NCBI RefSeq assembly: GCF_006937785.1
Contig: NZ_SJEE01000001.1
Location: 248,001-312,000, forward strand
Length of the DNA: 64,000 nucleotides
Direction of reading: 5' to 3'
Source of the DNA: Pseudanabaena sp. UWO311
Lineage (GTDB): Bacteria; Cyanobacteriota; Cyanobacteriia; Pseudanabaenales; Pseudanabaenaceae
Part shown: positions 39,693-49,591 of the stretch, piece by piece
How the letters are laid out: the number at the start of each line of letters is the position of its first letter
How positions within the stretch are numbered: position 1 is the stretch's first letter
Notes under the pieces: generated by a model
What the model saw: only the letters and a program-made list of their open reading frames with translations
Database searches by the model: none
Told to the model about the DNA's origin: nothing
Made by a program: the position numbers and the translations under genes

Positions 39693-40826
39693 TTATGTTG
39701 GCTGAAAATTTGCAGAATCAGCTAAAAATCCGCGTAAACGTCGAGCAATTAATTCACGACTACCCATTCTCCGCCCTAGCTCTTTTTCTAAAGCTCCCAC
39801 TGGTGTAAGATTTTGTGGTGCACGGGGATCGCGAGTGGGATGAGAAGCATATTGGGGAATTAAGTATGTGCTCTGATCAGCGATCACCTTAGCTCGTTCT
39901 AGGGGAATTGCTCCATCTAGGTCAATGCGAATAATTCCATGTAAATCATGATAACCCAGCTTTTTATAGTTCAAATCTTTACTGCCAGATCGCAAATACC
40001 AACTGAGATTCGAGCCATTGCTATTAGAAATCCTAAAAATCGGTGTTCGCTCTCCTACCTTAAGCGATCGCATAACTTGAGCATTATCACCCTTGAGATA
40101 AGCTTTACCCATTGTTTTCACATAGCCCATCGTATCGTAGGGAGTTTGATAAACCCGATAAAGCAAAGGCCCATCGCGAACAATTAGTGTATTTTCTTTG
40201 ATTAATTCTTTATTTAAAGAGAGAGCATTAGCAATCCGCAGTTCTTCGTCGAGCATTTCGCTTTGAACTAATTGAGAAGGAGTATCTGGTTGATTGTTGC
40301 TGCTAGTCAAACAGCGATCGTATTTTAAATCACCTCGACCACTTACAGGACAGGGAATTGATGTTACAGGAGGAGTCAAGTTTCCACCCAGAGCAATAAT
40401 CCTTGTTACTTCTGTCGCTACACATTTTGCTCTACTGATCGTGCGATCGACTAACACGGCTCCCACTGAAATAGTGGCAAATGCACCATACAAAATCTCA
40501 TCATCGCGCCGACCCAAAAAACTAGCATCGAGGCGTAGTCTGCCATCAATGAACAAAATTTGATTAGGAAGTTCGGGTGCGATCTCCGCCCTAATTGGCT
40601 GCCATTCACCATTACCAAACTCAACTTCAGTATTTACCCTGTCACTAGTGGGAATTTCTTCAGGATTAATGCTGACAGGCGCATCATAGCCCATACTCCA
40701 AGGCTCTAAGCGAATATTATACTCGCTCCAAAAATTGTCTGCTATTGGCTTTATAAGGTTAGCAACCATAGAAATTAAGCTGTACAAATTGGAAAGGATT
40801 ATACATGAGCAAGCCATTAATACCAA
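39693..40826 (-). CDS. hypothetical protein (377 aa)
   Basis: Long ORF, no recognised domain. Confidence 0.5.
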   Translation of the reverse strand: MVLMACSCIILSNLYSLISMVANLIKPIADNFWSEYNIRLEPWSMGYDAPVSINPEEIPTSDRVNTEVEFGNGEWQPIRAEIAPELPNQILFIDGRLRLDASFLGRRDDEILYGAFATISVGAVLVDRTISRAKCVATEVTRIIALGGNLTPPVTSIPCPVSGRGDLKYDRCLTSSNNQPDTPSQLVQSEMLDEELRIANALSLNKELIKENTLIVRDGPLLYRVYQTPYDTMGYVKTMGKAYLKGDNAQVMRSLKVGERTPIFRISNSNGSNLSWYLRSGSKDLNYKKLGYHDLHGIIRIDLDGAIPLERAKVIADQSTYLIPQYASHPTRDPRAPQNLTPVGALEKELGRRMGSRELIARRLRGFLADSANFQPT

Positions 40827-40860
40827 TAAAACTAAGGTTTAGCTCCATAGGGGCGCAATC

Positions 40861-42324
40861 TTAAGGGCTTTGGGCATTCTTTTTTCGCTTACGTCTCCAC
40901 ACTCTATACACAATCCATCCTCCCAAAATAACTACGATTACTCCAGCAACTTGCAGACCAAAGATTAAAGTAATAGCAGGTTGATGTATCGCCACAAAAC
41001 GACGCTGTGGCATAAAATAGACTTGAACAACGCGCACTAGATCCTGATCCGAGACTTTCTCAATCTCTGTAACATAATCTGGGATGGGTTCCATATCTGA
41101 AAGTATTGCTGACCAATACATCAACGAATCTGCGATCGCGCTGTTACTTTCCCTAGAGATTGACCAAGAGCGAATCAAACTCGTCTTAGCCTCAGCCAAG
41201 CGTTTTGCATCTATTTTTCCTTGACGGACATTCTCGATATAACCATCTATAAGCTGTAAAATCGTATCGCGATGCTTCTCCTCAGAGCGTGTAGTAACAG
41301 CAAAATATCCCACATCACGATAGCTACTGTTAAATGCAGATAGACTGTAAACCAATCCACGCTTTGTGCGGATCTCTTCAGATAGATCTCGACTCATCAT
41401 TTTTGCTAAAACATCGAGACTCCAGCGATCGCTATGTCCATCTCCAACTGTTTGCGTACCAGTGATTAAGCGAATCTGATCATTGAGCATTGGGCCCGCG
41501 ACCTTGACTCGATAACCTCCTTTATCAGCAGAAACTGCTTTATCAATAGCGGCAGGCTCACCCTGCGATCGCAAATCACCAAAGTATTTTGCTACCAAAG
41601 GTCGCAACTGCGACGCTTCAACATTACCGACAACGATGAGAGTCGCATTCTTAGTGTTGTAATGTTGCTTGTAATAATCAAGTAACATATTGCGATCAAT
41701 CCGCTTTAGCGAATCCTCTTCCCCAATAACAGTCATCGTCAAAGTTGAATTTGGAAATAACGCTTTTTCTACCTCACGCCATAGGTCGTAACCATATCCC
41801 CATGCTTCCAATTGGTTAATAAACCATCCATATTGTCCTCCCTTCTCTTGAAAAACTACATGCCGTTCTTTTTCAACCTTATCCACAGGAAATGTCGGAT
41901 AAAAAACTATCTGCGATAGCCAATCCAAAGCGATTTCCACATCAAGATCAGCAACTAAAGCATAAAAGCCAGTTTGCTCTTTATTTGTCCAACCATTCCA
42001 TGACCCACCAATATTTGCGATCGTGTCTTTAACTTGTTCCTCTGTCCAACGCTCTGTACCTGTAAAGACCATATGCTCAACATAATGGGAAATTCCATTG
42101 TTGAGGATTGTCTCATTTCGCGAACCAGTTTGGAGCACGAGATAAACGATCACAGATTTGCTGTCAGGACGATATTGATGCCACACCCGCAGACCATTCT
42201 CTAGTTGATAACGATTTAATGGAACTGAAGAATTCGATTTAGCCTCTAGGACTGTAGGAGCAAAGGCTGCTACAGCGGCTAAAAGAAACAATGGCAGTAG
42301 AACAAAATCGCGAATTAATTTCAT
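40861..42324 (-). CDS. M16 family metallopeptidase with signal peptide and C-terminal TM
   Basis: LQTGSRNETILNNGISHYVEHMVFTGT; C-terminal TM LIFGLQVAGVIVVILGGWIVYRVWRRKRKK. Zn motif reads HYVEH, an HxxEH variant. Confidence 0.88.
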   Translation of the reverse strand: MKLIRDFVLLPLFLLAAVAAFAPTVLEAKSNSSVPLNRYQLENGLRVWHQYRPDSKSVIVYLVLQTGSRNETILNNGISHYVEHMVFTGTERWTEEQVKDTIANIGGSWNGWTNKEQTGFYALVADLDVEIALDWLSQIVFYPTFPVDKVEKERHVVFQEKGGQYGWFINQLEAWGYGYDLWREVEKALFPNSTLTMTVIGEEDSLKRIDRNMLLDYYKQHYNTKNATLIVVGNVEASQLRPLVAKYFGDLRSQGEPAAIDKAVSADKGGYRVKVAGPMLNDQIRLITGTQTVGDGHSDRWSLDVLAKMMSRDLSEEIRTKRGLVYSLSAFNSSYRDVGYFAVTTRSEEKHRDTILQLIDGYIENVRQGKIDAKRLAEAKTSLIRSWSISRESNSAIADSLMYWSAILSDMEPIPDYVTEIEKVSDQDLVRVVQVYFMPQRRFVAIHQPAITLIFGLQVAGVIVVILGGWIVYRVWRRKRKKNAQSP

Positions 42325-42360
42325 GTAGTCACGAATAGGCTGGTATGGTTGGACGATCTG

Positions 42361-42708
42361 TTAGCTCATCTTACCTTTTACTACCAAATACAGTGAACCA
42401 GGGAACCAAAAACCAAGAGTAACAGGAAATTGAGCAAAATCACCTCTACTACCACCTTCTATAAGATTAAATATGCAACTTGCTATTCCGATCACTCCGA
42501 TAATTCGCAAGGTTACAGGTCGAGCTACGGGAAGGAAACAGGTAATGACAATCGTAGCGAGAATGCCAAAGATCAAAACACCACCTGCAATGAATTTAGG
42601 GCGATGTTCAGGTGATAAAGCTGCAAATCTCTCTGGTTGTGACATAAAGAATATCGTGCCTGCCACGATAGTAAGAATACCAAGAATATTCCAAGTCGTT
42701 TTACTCAT
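42361..42708 (-). CDS. small membrane protein (hypothetical)
   Basis: Multiple hydrophobic segments, TM protein. Confidence 0.5.
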   Translation of the reverse strand: MSKTTWNILGILTIVAGTIFFMSQPERFAALSPEHRPKFIAGGVLIFGILATIVITCFLPVARPVTLRIIGVIGIASCIFNLIEGGSRGDFAQFPVTLGFWFPGSLYLVVKGKMS

Positions 42709-42838
42709 GATAGGAACTCCAAAAAAACAGTGCTAAATCTATTTCTCCGCCTATTATGCAAGCTCTCTCGACTAGAGGAGATGATCTCTATCTGTCTAAA
42801 TTTGTGTTCTTCAACATACATAACTGTGATCAAGATCG

Positions 42839-42887
42839 GGAAGCAGTTTTTGTGGCGCGGCTTCGCCGCGCCACAAAAACTGCTTCC
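42839..42887. repeat. perfect palindrome, 23-bp arms, TTC loop, divergent intergenic region
   Basis: GGAAGCAGTTTTTGTGGCGCGGC-TTC-GCCGCGCCACAAAAACTGCTTCC. Confidence 0.95.
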
Positions 42888-42973
42888 TGATTTTACTGTT
42901 AGCCAATTACTGGGAACGACAGCCGTATGGTAATAAATAGTATTACCTATTGCTGATTTTGACTGGGACTAAC

Positions 42974-45256
42974 ATGCCACAAAACTTTGCAGGCGAATAT
43001 TTGCGCGGACGCTCTTTTAAAGGACAAGACTTGACAGGAGCAAACTTTAGTCGTGCGGATATTCGTAGCGCTGACTTTACTGGAGCAAACCTCACAGATG
43101 CAAATTTTACTAACGCCAAAGCAGGTTTAACCGATGGGCGGAAAGCGATCGCGCTCACAGGATTGGTTGCTCTTGCTAGCGTGACAGGTGTTTTCTCGTT
43201 TTTCCTGAGTACTGCGATCGCTAGAGAGACGACGGAAAGAACAGGGCTTGAGACTATTCCTGGAATACTTTTACTAATTGTGCTGGCTTTTGGGACTCAA
43301 GTTACCTTGCGGCAGGGTTTTATTGTCCTAGATGGGTTCCTGTTTAATGGCATGGTAGCTGCAACAGTCATCGCAACTTCAATTATTGCTTCTCACCGTT
43401 TGTTAAGTGAGTCGCTAGCTACTAGTACTCTAGCCATACTTTTAGCATTCATAATTGCTAGAGGAGTAGCGGCGATCGTGGCAAGTGCGGAGATGATTCG
43501 GGGGAAGGCGATGGGGGCATTTGTCGGCGCGATCGCAATCGTGGCGGCATTTATCGGATGTCAGTTCGCCAATGCCCCTGCATGGAGCTCTTTGGGCGCA
43601 GTGGGCTTAGGTATCTATGTGGCGGTGAGGGCTGTAGCAGGTGATGTAGAACATACTGCCATTCATAATTTTGCTGTAGCCTTTGCCGCATTTTTAGGAA
43701 CGAGTTTTCGTGAGGCAGATCTCACCAATACCAATTTTTCTCAAGCCCAATTGAATAATGCTGACTTTAGAAAAGCAATTTTGATGCGATCGCGCTTTTA
43801 TGAAGCCGAGCAGCTATTGCTAGCCAGAGTAGATCGTGGCTCGATTTTGAGCCAGCCAGCTTTATTGCATCTGTTAGTCACAGGCAATGGCAGAAAGCAA
43901 TCCTATGTGGGGATGGACTTTCAAGGGGCAAATCTAATTGGAGCCGACCTCAATGGTGCAAACTTAAGGGAAGTAGACTTGCGCGGCGCTACCTTAAAAA
44001 GTGCAAATTTGGAAAGTGCCAATCTTACCTTGACCAATGCTGTCGGTGCAGATTTCAGCAACGCACTATTTACAGGCATCTGTCTAGATCGATGGACTAT
44101 TGATGCCACTACCAATCTCACCCAGATTGACTGTCGTTATATCTATTTACAGTCTGTTTTAACACAAGATTTAACGCAAGACAGTCGCTTGGAACGTATA
44201 CCAAGTCAAGGCGACTGGACATCAGGAGAATTTACTCGCCTATATACAGTCGCCGAGCGCCAAGCTGAAAGCGTCTTTGATTCGACATCCTTAGAGGAGT
44301 CCGCGATAAATCGTGATGAGATCTTAGCAAGTCTGTTGATTTTGATACAGGTCGCGATCGCGGACAATCATATAGATGAGCAAGAAAAAGCGATTCTAGA
44401 AGAGGCGATTGCGGCTTTGGAGCTTGAAAAAGAGATTACGCTCGAACGTCTCTTAGAAGAACATATTTCTACCAACGATCTGCTCAATAAAATCAACAGT
44501 CCCTTAATTAAAGAGCAGTTGTACCAATCAGCCTACATCTTGGCAAAAGCCGATAGTGATGTCAGCAGACCAGAATCTGAACTCCTGCAGACGCTTCAAG
44601 ACAAATTTGCATTGGCGGATGGCACAGTTGAAAAGCTAACTGCGATCGTTGATGCGGCTCAAAACATGTCAATTTCCGAGCAAATGGAAGCGATCGCCGA
44701 TCCTGACAAGCGCGAACTAGCGGTTAATACCAATGTGCGCCTATTTGCAATTATGCATGCTGTGGGTGGCGCAATGCCCACTCCTGGATTTGCCACCGTC
44801 AGTCATCTAATGATTTATAAAGATCAAGTAGAGCTTGTCCAAAAAATTGGCAAGATTTGGGGATATCCTGCTAATCATGCTTCTCCAGATTTCAATAAGG
44901 TTGTGTTTGGTAGCGTAGGTGCTACAGCAGCAAGAATTGCTCTCTCCAATATCGTATTGCTGATCCCTGTCGCTGGCAGCATTATCAGTGGTTCCGCAGC
45001 ATTTAGTATGACTTGGGCAATTGGGAACCTCGCAAATCAATATTTTGCTGAAGGCTGCGAAATGGATGATGTGACGCTAGCAGAACTATTTGCTAACGCC
45101 AAATCTGAGGGAAAACGCACTTTTCAAGATCTCCAAAAGGCAATTGCCGATAAGCAAAAAGAGCTGTCACCAGCGATCTCTGCTTTACAAGAGAAATTTC
45201 AGGCAGGAAAGATTAGTGAAAATGACTATATTCGCGAAATCAAAGAGATCGCATAA
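42974..45256 (+). CDS. pentapeptide-repeat / multi-TM / TerB-like / SHOCT-like multidomain protein
   Basis: LTGANFSRADIRSADFTGANLTDANF; TM block; QGANLIGADLNGANLREVDLRGATLKSANL; TerB-like LLILIQVAIADNHIDEQEKAILEEAI; C-terminal LQEKFQAGKISENDYIREIKEI. Confidence 0.8.
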   Translation: MPQNFAGEYLRGRSFKGQDLTGANFSRADIRSADFTGANLTDANFTNAKAGLTDGRKAIALTGLVALASVTGVFSFFLSTAIARETTERTGLETIPGILLLIVLAFGTQVTLRQGFIVLDGFLFNGMVAATVIATSIIASHRLLSESLATSTLAILLAFIIARGVAAIVASAEMIRGKAMGAFVGAIAIVAAFIGCQFANAPAWSSLGAVGLGIYVAVRAVAGDVEHTAIHNFAVAFAAFLGTSFREADLTNTNFSQAQLNNADFRKAILMRSRFYEAEQLLLARVDRGSILSQPALLHLLVTGNGRKQSYVGMDFQGANLIGADLNGANLREVDLRGATLKSANLESANLTLTNAVGADFSNALFTGICLDRWTIDATTNLTQIDCRYIYLQSVLTQDLTQDSRLERIPSQGDWTSGEFTRLYTVAERQAESVFDSTSLEESAINRDEILASLLILIQVAIADNHIDEQEKAILEEAIAALELEKEITLERLLEEHISTNDLLNKINSPLIKEQLYQSAYILAKADSDVSRPESELLQTLQDKFALADGTVEKLTAIVDAAQNMSISEQMEAIADPDKRELAVNTNVRLFAIMHAVGGAMPTPGFATVSHLMIYKDQVELVQKIGKIWGYPANHASPDFNKVVFGSVGATAARIALSNIVLLIPVAGSIISGSAAFSMTWAIGNLANQYFAEGCEMDDVTLAELFANAKSEGKRTFQDLQKAIADKQKELSPAISALQEKFQAGKISENDYIREIKEIA

Positions 45257-45274
45257 ACGCGCATCGCCTTAAAC

Positions 45275-45333
45275 CCAAAGACCAAAAAGACAAATCTCCC
45301 ACTAAGAGGGAGATTTGTCTTTTTGGTCTTTGG
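45275..45333. repeat. palindrome, 26-bp arms, 7-nt loop
   Basis: CCAAAGACCAAAAAGACAAATCTCCC actaaga GGGAGATTTGTCTTTTTGGTCTTTGG. Confidence 0.95.
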
Positions 45334-45469
45334 TCTCATGCCTAGCGTATAATCTTAAGGTAACTTTTTATCTGTATTAATCTAATCAAAAGTGCAAGTA
45401 GTTAAAACTTATACTAAAATCTAGATTTAGTGATAAGTCCACAAAAATTCTGAACTTTGACGAAGATTC

Positions 45470-46102
45470 ATGCCATCTCCAACTTCTTCCTCCCTCCGAA
45501 ATACCTTTGCCAGAACTGAAATCCGCCGTCTGCAAGACTTGCTGCCGCCAGAATTACAAGCATGGGTAAAAGTGCTTAATGCTGACGGTGTCCGCCCGCC
45601 CCTAATAGCCTGTGAAGAAGCTGGCGGTGATGAAGTAGTGATTTTAGTTGATATGGTGCGCTGGGAACGCATGGCTGAGGATCAGCGTAATTTGTTGTAT
45701 TGGCATGAAGTAGCCCGTATCCAAAATGACGCAGTGCCAAAAGATGGCTGGGAAGTCGCAGCGCTAGCTATTGGTCTAGGTGGTGCAGTTGGTGAGCTTT
45801 GGGTGCAAAACGGTTTACTATTTGTGCTGGCGCTTGGTATCTGTGGCGTAGCTGGGTTTCAGCTATGGCGCAAGGGCACGAGCAAAAAAGATATTCGCAA
45901 CTTGATCGAGGCTGATCAAGGCGCAATTCGTCTAGCTGTTCGTAATGGTTATCCTTTGCCTGCGGCTTATAAAAGCTTAGGCAGTGGGCTGAAGATTATG
46001 CTCAGTGATGCATCAAAGGGGCGATCGCGTACATTGATCGAAAAACGTCTGGATGCATTGCGCAATGAAGCAAATAAAGCCAGACGTACCTATGAAAATT
46101 AG
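45470..46102 (+). CDS. DUF3318-like protein
   Basis: ALRNTFARTEIRRLQDLLPPELQAWVKVL...VDMVRWERMAEDQRNLLYWHEVARIQ resembles the cyanobacterial DUF3318 family. Confidence 0.7.
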   Translation: MPSPTSSSLRNTFARTEIRRLQDLLPPELQAWVKVLNADGVRPPLIACEEAGGDEVVILVDMVRWERMAEDQRNLLYWHEVARIQNDAVPKDGWEVAALAIGLGGAVGELWVQNGLLFVLALGICGVAGFQLWRKGTSKKDIRNLIEADQGAIRLAVRNGYPLPAAYKSLGSGLKIMLSDASKGRSRTLIEKRLDALRNEANKARRTYEN

Positions 46103-46269
46103 CAAACCAGAAATCCCACTCGCTGTGAACAATTAGTTGAGTGGGATTTCTAGTTTGCTGTTGCTCCCAATCAAAAATCAACAAACTGCGATCGTCCCAA
46201 CCAAATATCAAACCAGCGATCACACATTCATCTCCTCAGCACCAAGCGATCGCCCCCATGTCAAACTTT

Positions 46270-46791
46270 TTAGGAATTTAGCTGAAATCTAGCTAGGATT
46301 TTATCAAAGATATCAATTGAGAATTTGTATCCGTCTATCTCCACAAACGTAGGTAATTCCACACTTTTAGAATGGTTGACAAAAACTCCTGACGTAATTA
46401 TGTCACCCAAATAAAACATCTCAAAATCAGACTTTTTCTTGCTTGGGAAAATTTCAAATAAAAGGATTCTATGAATTAACGGCAGTGGTTCTGGTTCTGT
46501 TTGTGACTCTCGAAGATACGCTTTACTGTATACTCGCTCAGAGAAATCTTTCAGTGTTGAATAGAGCTCATCTAATCGACTGAATTTGAACATATAGGTT
46601 GTGCAACCAATAGTCATTGTAATCCCTTCTTCATCTACTTCTTCCACGAAATATTTATCTATACCTATAATTTTGTGGAGTTTTTCAAAGGATTCACGAA
46701 AGTCAATCTTTATACCAGTGCCAGCGATCTCACCAGTTTGAATGATGTATTTCCCAAGATTTTTGCCCATAAAAGTCTTAACCTTCCACAT
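46270..46791 (-). CDS. hypothetical protein (173 aa)
   Basis: ORF track; no recognised family; possible start 46770. Confidence 0.45.
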   Translation of the reverse strand: MWKVKTFMGKNLGKYIIQTGEIAGTGIKIDFRESFEKLHKIIGIDKYFVEEVDEEGITMTIGCTTYMFKFSRLDELYSTLKDFSERVYSKAYLRESQTEPEPLPLIHRILLFEIFPSKKKSDFEMFYLGDIITSGVFVNHSKSVELPTFVEIDGYKFSIDIFDKILARFQLNS

Positions 46792-46912
46792 TTTGTAATT
46801 TCAACAATTGGTAGTACAAGTAAGCATCATCACCAGAAAGTAACACATCATCTTCTACTTCCTGCATCAACTTAGCCAAGCCAAAGTTTTCTAAAATTTC
46901 TTCGGATGTCAT
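46778..46912 (-). CDS. 44-aa ORF, N-terminally truncated copy of a small antitoxin-like protein
   Basis: Hand translation MTSEEILENFGLAKLMQEVEDDVLLSGDDAYLYYQLLKLQNVEG*; shares EEILENFGLAKLMQEVEDD with 49782-49934. Confidence 0.5.
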   Translation of the reverse strand: MTSEEILENFGLAKLMQEVEDDVLLSGDDAYLYYQLLKLQNVEG

Positions 46913-46947
46913 TCTGCTGCCCCCAATCCAAATCTTTTAAAGCGTTC

Positions 46948-47214
46948 TCAGTCCAAGTAAGCCTTAACATCTATTTCTCTTACTTTTCCTTGTTCATGCT
47001 GTGAAATACTTTGATATAGACGCTCTCTATTGGCTGGGTTGCTTAATAAATACAATGTTTCCATTAAGCTGCTATATTCTCTTTCATCCAAAATCACAAT
47101 GCTCTTCTCAGGTTCTTTATAAACTGAAATAACTTCATGATTTTGCAGAACTCTCTCAAAAATTTTTGCAAATTGAGTATTGCATTCTTGGAATGTGACT
47201 TGCTGTGTTGACAT
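46948..47214 (-). CDS. YefM/Phd-family antitoxin (no adjacent toxin seen)
   Basis: QQVTFQECNTQFAKIFERVLQNHEVISVYKEPEKSIVILDEREYSSLMETLYLLSNPANRERLYQSI. Confidence 0.75.
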   Translation of the reverse strand: MSTQQVTFQECNTQFAKIFERVLQNHEVISVYKEPEKSIVILDEREYSSLMETLYLLSNPANRERLYQSISQHEQGKVREIDVKAYLD

Positions 47215-47405
47215 GGCTTAATAGTCTCAGGGACAAGTTTGCATAATATTCTAACCTATGATTGTTTAAAGCATAACCTACTCACATTGCCCCAACCAAA
47301 TATCAATAAGTGCTCGCCCCTTCATCTCCCCATAAAAAAGCGATCGCCCCAATCAAAAATCAACAAGCAGCGATCGCCATTAGTATTTGATTAGCTAATC
47401 GAGAT

Positions 47406-47657
47406 TTACGGATTTTCAGATTTCATTGATAACTGGTCGTCTAATTGTGATGAATTTTGCTTAATTAATCGCATTAGCAATCTTAGACCTTCATTGACTG
47501 ATACCGAATTTGGAAATAACTTAGCAACATCAGGATCTAGATTGACAGTGACAGTGCTTTTCTTTCTTCCCTGACCACGAGCAACAACGGTCATTTGAGT
47601 AAAATCATATTCAGGAAGTAAATCATCTTCCATATCAATCTCAGAGTTCTGATTCAT
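47406..47657 (-). CDS. BrnA-like antitoxin
   Basis: Small acidic ORF overlapping BrnT-like ORF by 17 nt: RKKSTVTVNLDPDVAKLFPNSVSVNEGLRLLMRL. Confidence 0.65.
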   Translation of the reverse strand: MNQNSEIDMEDDLLPEYDFTQMTVVARGQGRKKSTVTVNLDPDVAKLFPNSVSVNEGLRLLMRLIKQNSSQLDDQLSMKSENP

Positions 47658-47916
47658 ATGCTTTACGTTCTTTACGAGTAGCTGGACGGACGCTAATTAG
47701 GCGTGTTGTATTTTGTCTTTCTGTATAAGATACGACTAGTAGTCTACCTCTAGCCGATTCTCCCATAATAATAAAACGTTGTTCTTGGATGGAATGTGTC
47801 GGATCGGCAAAAGTTAAAAACAAAGGATCGTCAAATACAGAGGTTGCTTCATCAAAGGATACTCCATGTTTAGCTAGGTTACTTTTGGCTTTGGTTTCAT
47901 CCCAATCAAACAGCAT
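47641..47916 (-). CDS. brnT: BrnT-family toxin
   Basis: FDWDETKAKSNLAKHGVSFDEATSVFDDPLFLTFADPTHSIQEQRFIIMGESARGRLLVVSYTER...TRLISVRPATRKERKAYE. Confidence 0.9.
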   Translation of the reverse strand: MLFDWDETKAKSNLAKHGVSFDEATSVFDDPLFLTFADPTHSIQEQRFIIMGESARGRLLVVSYTERQNTTRLISVRPATRKERKAYESEL

Positions 47917-47949
47917 GGGTTAATTATTTAACATTATTCTTAGAATTAT

Positions 47950-48355
47950 AGTGGATCGCCCCTAACCAAATATCAACAATCCGCGATCGCCCCTTCATCT
48001 CCTCACAACAAAGCGATCGCCCAACCAAATATCAAAAACTAGCGATCGCCCCCAACCAAAATCAACAAACAGCGATCGCCCCCAACCAAATATCAATAAA
48101 CAGCGATCGCCTATTCATATCTCCACAAAAAGCGATCGCCCCCAACCAAATATCAATAAACAGCGATCGCCTATTCATATCTCCACAAAAAGCGATCGCA
48201 TCCACCAAATATCAACAACAGCGATCGCACATTCATCTCCTTAGCACCAAGCGATCGCACTCAATCAAATATCAAAAACTGCGATCGCCCCTTCATCTCC
48301 CACAAAAAAGCGATCGCCCCTAATCAAAAATCAGCAAGCAGCGATCGCTTATCTA
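47950..48355. repeat. alternating ~30-bp HIP1-bearing repeat array
   Basis: 13 GCGATCGC octamers about every 30 bp with two alternating spacers (~ccccaaccaaatatcaacaaaca and ~ccccttcatctccacaaaaa); 48071-48130 is exactly repeated at 48131-48190. Confidence 0.9.
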
Positions 48356-48373
48356 TTTCCCAATATTTAACTT

Positions 48374-49591
48374 CTACAAATGTAAATTTGGAGGTTCTTT
48401 AGTTGTTGTATGGCAAGTGAACGGATTATCTTCTACAAATAAAGAATCTAAATAGTGATCGGGGATTTTTGTGAAGTCTCTTAAAAAATTTACATGCTTT
48501 TTCTTGATTTCATCTTCTGACAAGGATTCATAATGTACTTCTATTCGATAAATGATTCCATCAAAATACATCAAATCTGATTCCTTTTCATCAGATTGCT
48601 TGCCAATGAAAATCCTATCTTCTTTGCCATCGGGATTTGTTTCAGGATACCTGATCGAATGTTTTCTACACTTACGAAGTTTAAAATCAGAAAGATTTAA
48701 ATGGGACCATATGTGTCCTCTCTCCATCTTATCTATAATATTTTTGCGTTCGTCTAGGTATATACAGTTATCATAAAACTGAATAGTTCCTTCATTAATA
48801 TCCTTGTCATTTTGAGTAATGGTAAATGCAAGGAAGTGGTTTTTATTGTCATCAATCTTAGCTCCAGAACCAAAGTCACCTGAATGAGCATGAATATTTG
48901 GTCTTAGGTGATTTACTGGTGGAATATATGCTTTAAATTCACCAAGATAATGCTCTGGGTAGTCTCCTTTGATAAGATTATCAGTGCTTTTTGGAACTCT
49001 ACTCTTATCTCCTTGTATGATTATTTTATTGCCATTTTCGTCAATATCAATCGGTAATCCTTCTATGTAAAATTCAAAATGATGCTCATCAATAACTTTA
49101 AACTCCTTTTTAGGCTTGTTATATTGAGAAATAATAGTCCTATGATTTTTATAAGCAATAGAATTATCGTCAGGTTCGGAAGCTCTTAACCAAACCAAGA
49201 CAGTCATATTTTTGCTATAAATTATTCTCTTTTTGACTGATATATATTCCTTTCTCCGCATCGTAAAGTTGTATCCCCAGCCTGCCCGTACTAATTCTTC
49301 TCGAAGGGATTGTAGCAAAGAGAAGCTAGCATTATTAACAGCATCAAGCTCAAATAAGCCTTCTGGACTAGGTAACTTACCACGATTCCTCTTGAATTTC
49401 TGAAAACTCATCCATGGAAATTCATCAATAGTGCGTTTGTCTTGACTACGGATACTTAAAATCTTGGGTGGTTTTACATATTCATATTCCTTACTTTCAT
49501 TAATTGTAGATAATATTTTATCTAACGCTTCAGGGCTATCTTTTACCAGAGCAAGCAAGAGTTGGATTATTGATACGATGAATTCATTCAT
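48374..49591 (-). CDS. hypothetical protein (405 aa), no recognised domain
   Basis: Long ORF in TA-rich accessory region. Confidence 0.6.
   Translation of the reverse strand: MNEFIVSIIQLLLALVKDSPEALDKILSTINESKEYEYVKPPKILSIRSQDKRTIDEFPWMSFQKFKRNRGKLPSPEGLFELDAVNNASFSLLQSLREELVRAGWGYNFTMRRKEYISVKKRIIYSKNMTVLVWLRASEPDDNSIAYKNHRTIISQYNKPKKEFKVIDEHHFEFYIEGLPIDIDENGNKIIIQGDKSRVPKSTDNLIKGDYPEHYLGEFKAYIPPVNHLRPNIHAHSGDFGSGAKIDDNKNHFLAFTITQNDKDINEGTIQFYDNCIYLDERKNIIDKMERGHIWSHLNLSDFKLRKCRKHSIRYPETNPDGKEDRIFIGKQSDEKESDLMYFDGIIYRIEVHYESLSEDEIKKKHVNFLRDFTKIPDHYLDSLFVEDNPFTCHTTTKEPPNLHL

Noticed and set aside
42839-42887. UUCG tetraloop interpretation of CTTCG apices
   Set aside because: A canonical tetraloop needs C(UUCG)G; here the arms make the loop a TTC triplet (C-TTC-G), and other family members have AAA, ATA or TAC.
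47950-48355. CRISPR array
   Set aside because: Regular spacing, but the intervals are themselves repeated (two alternating spacers) and the repeated core is the HIP1 octamer; no cas genes nearby.
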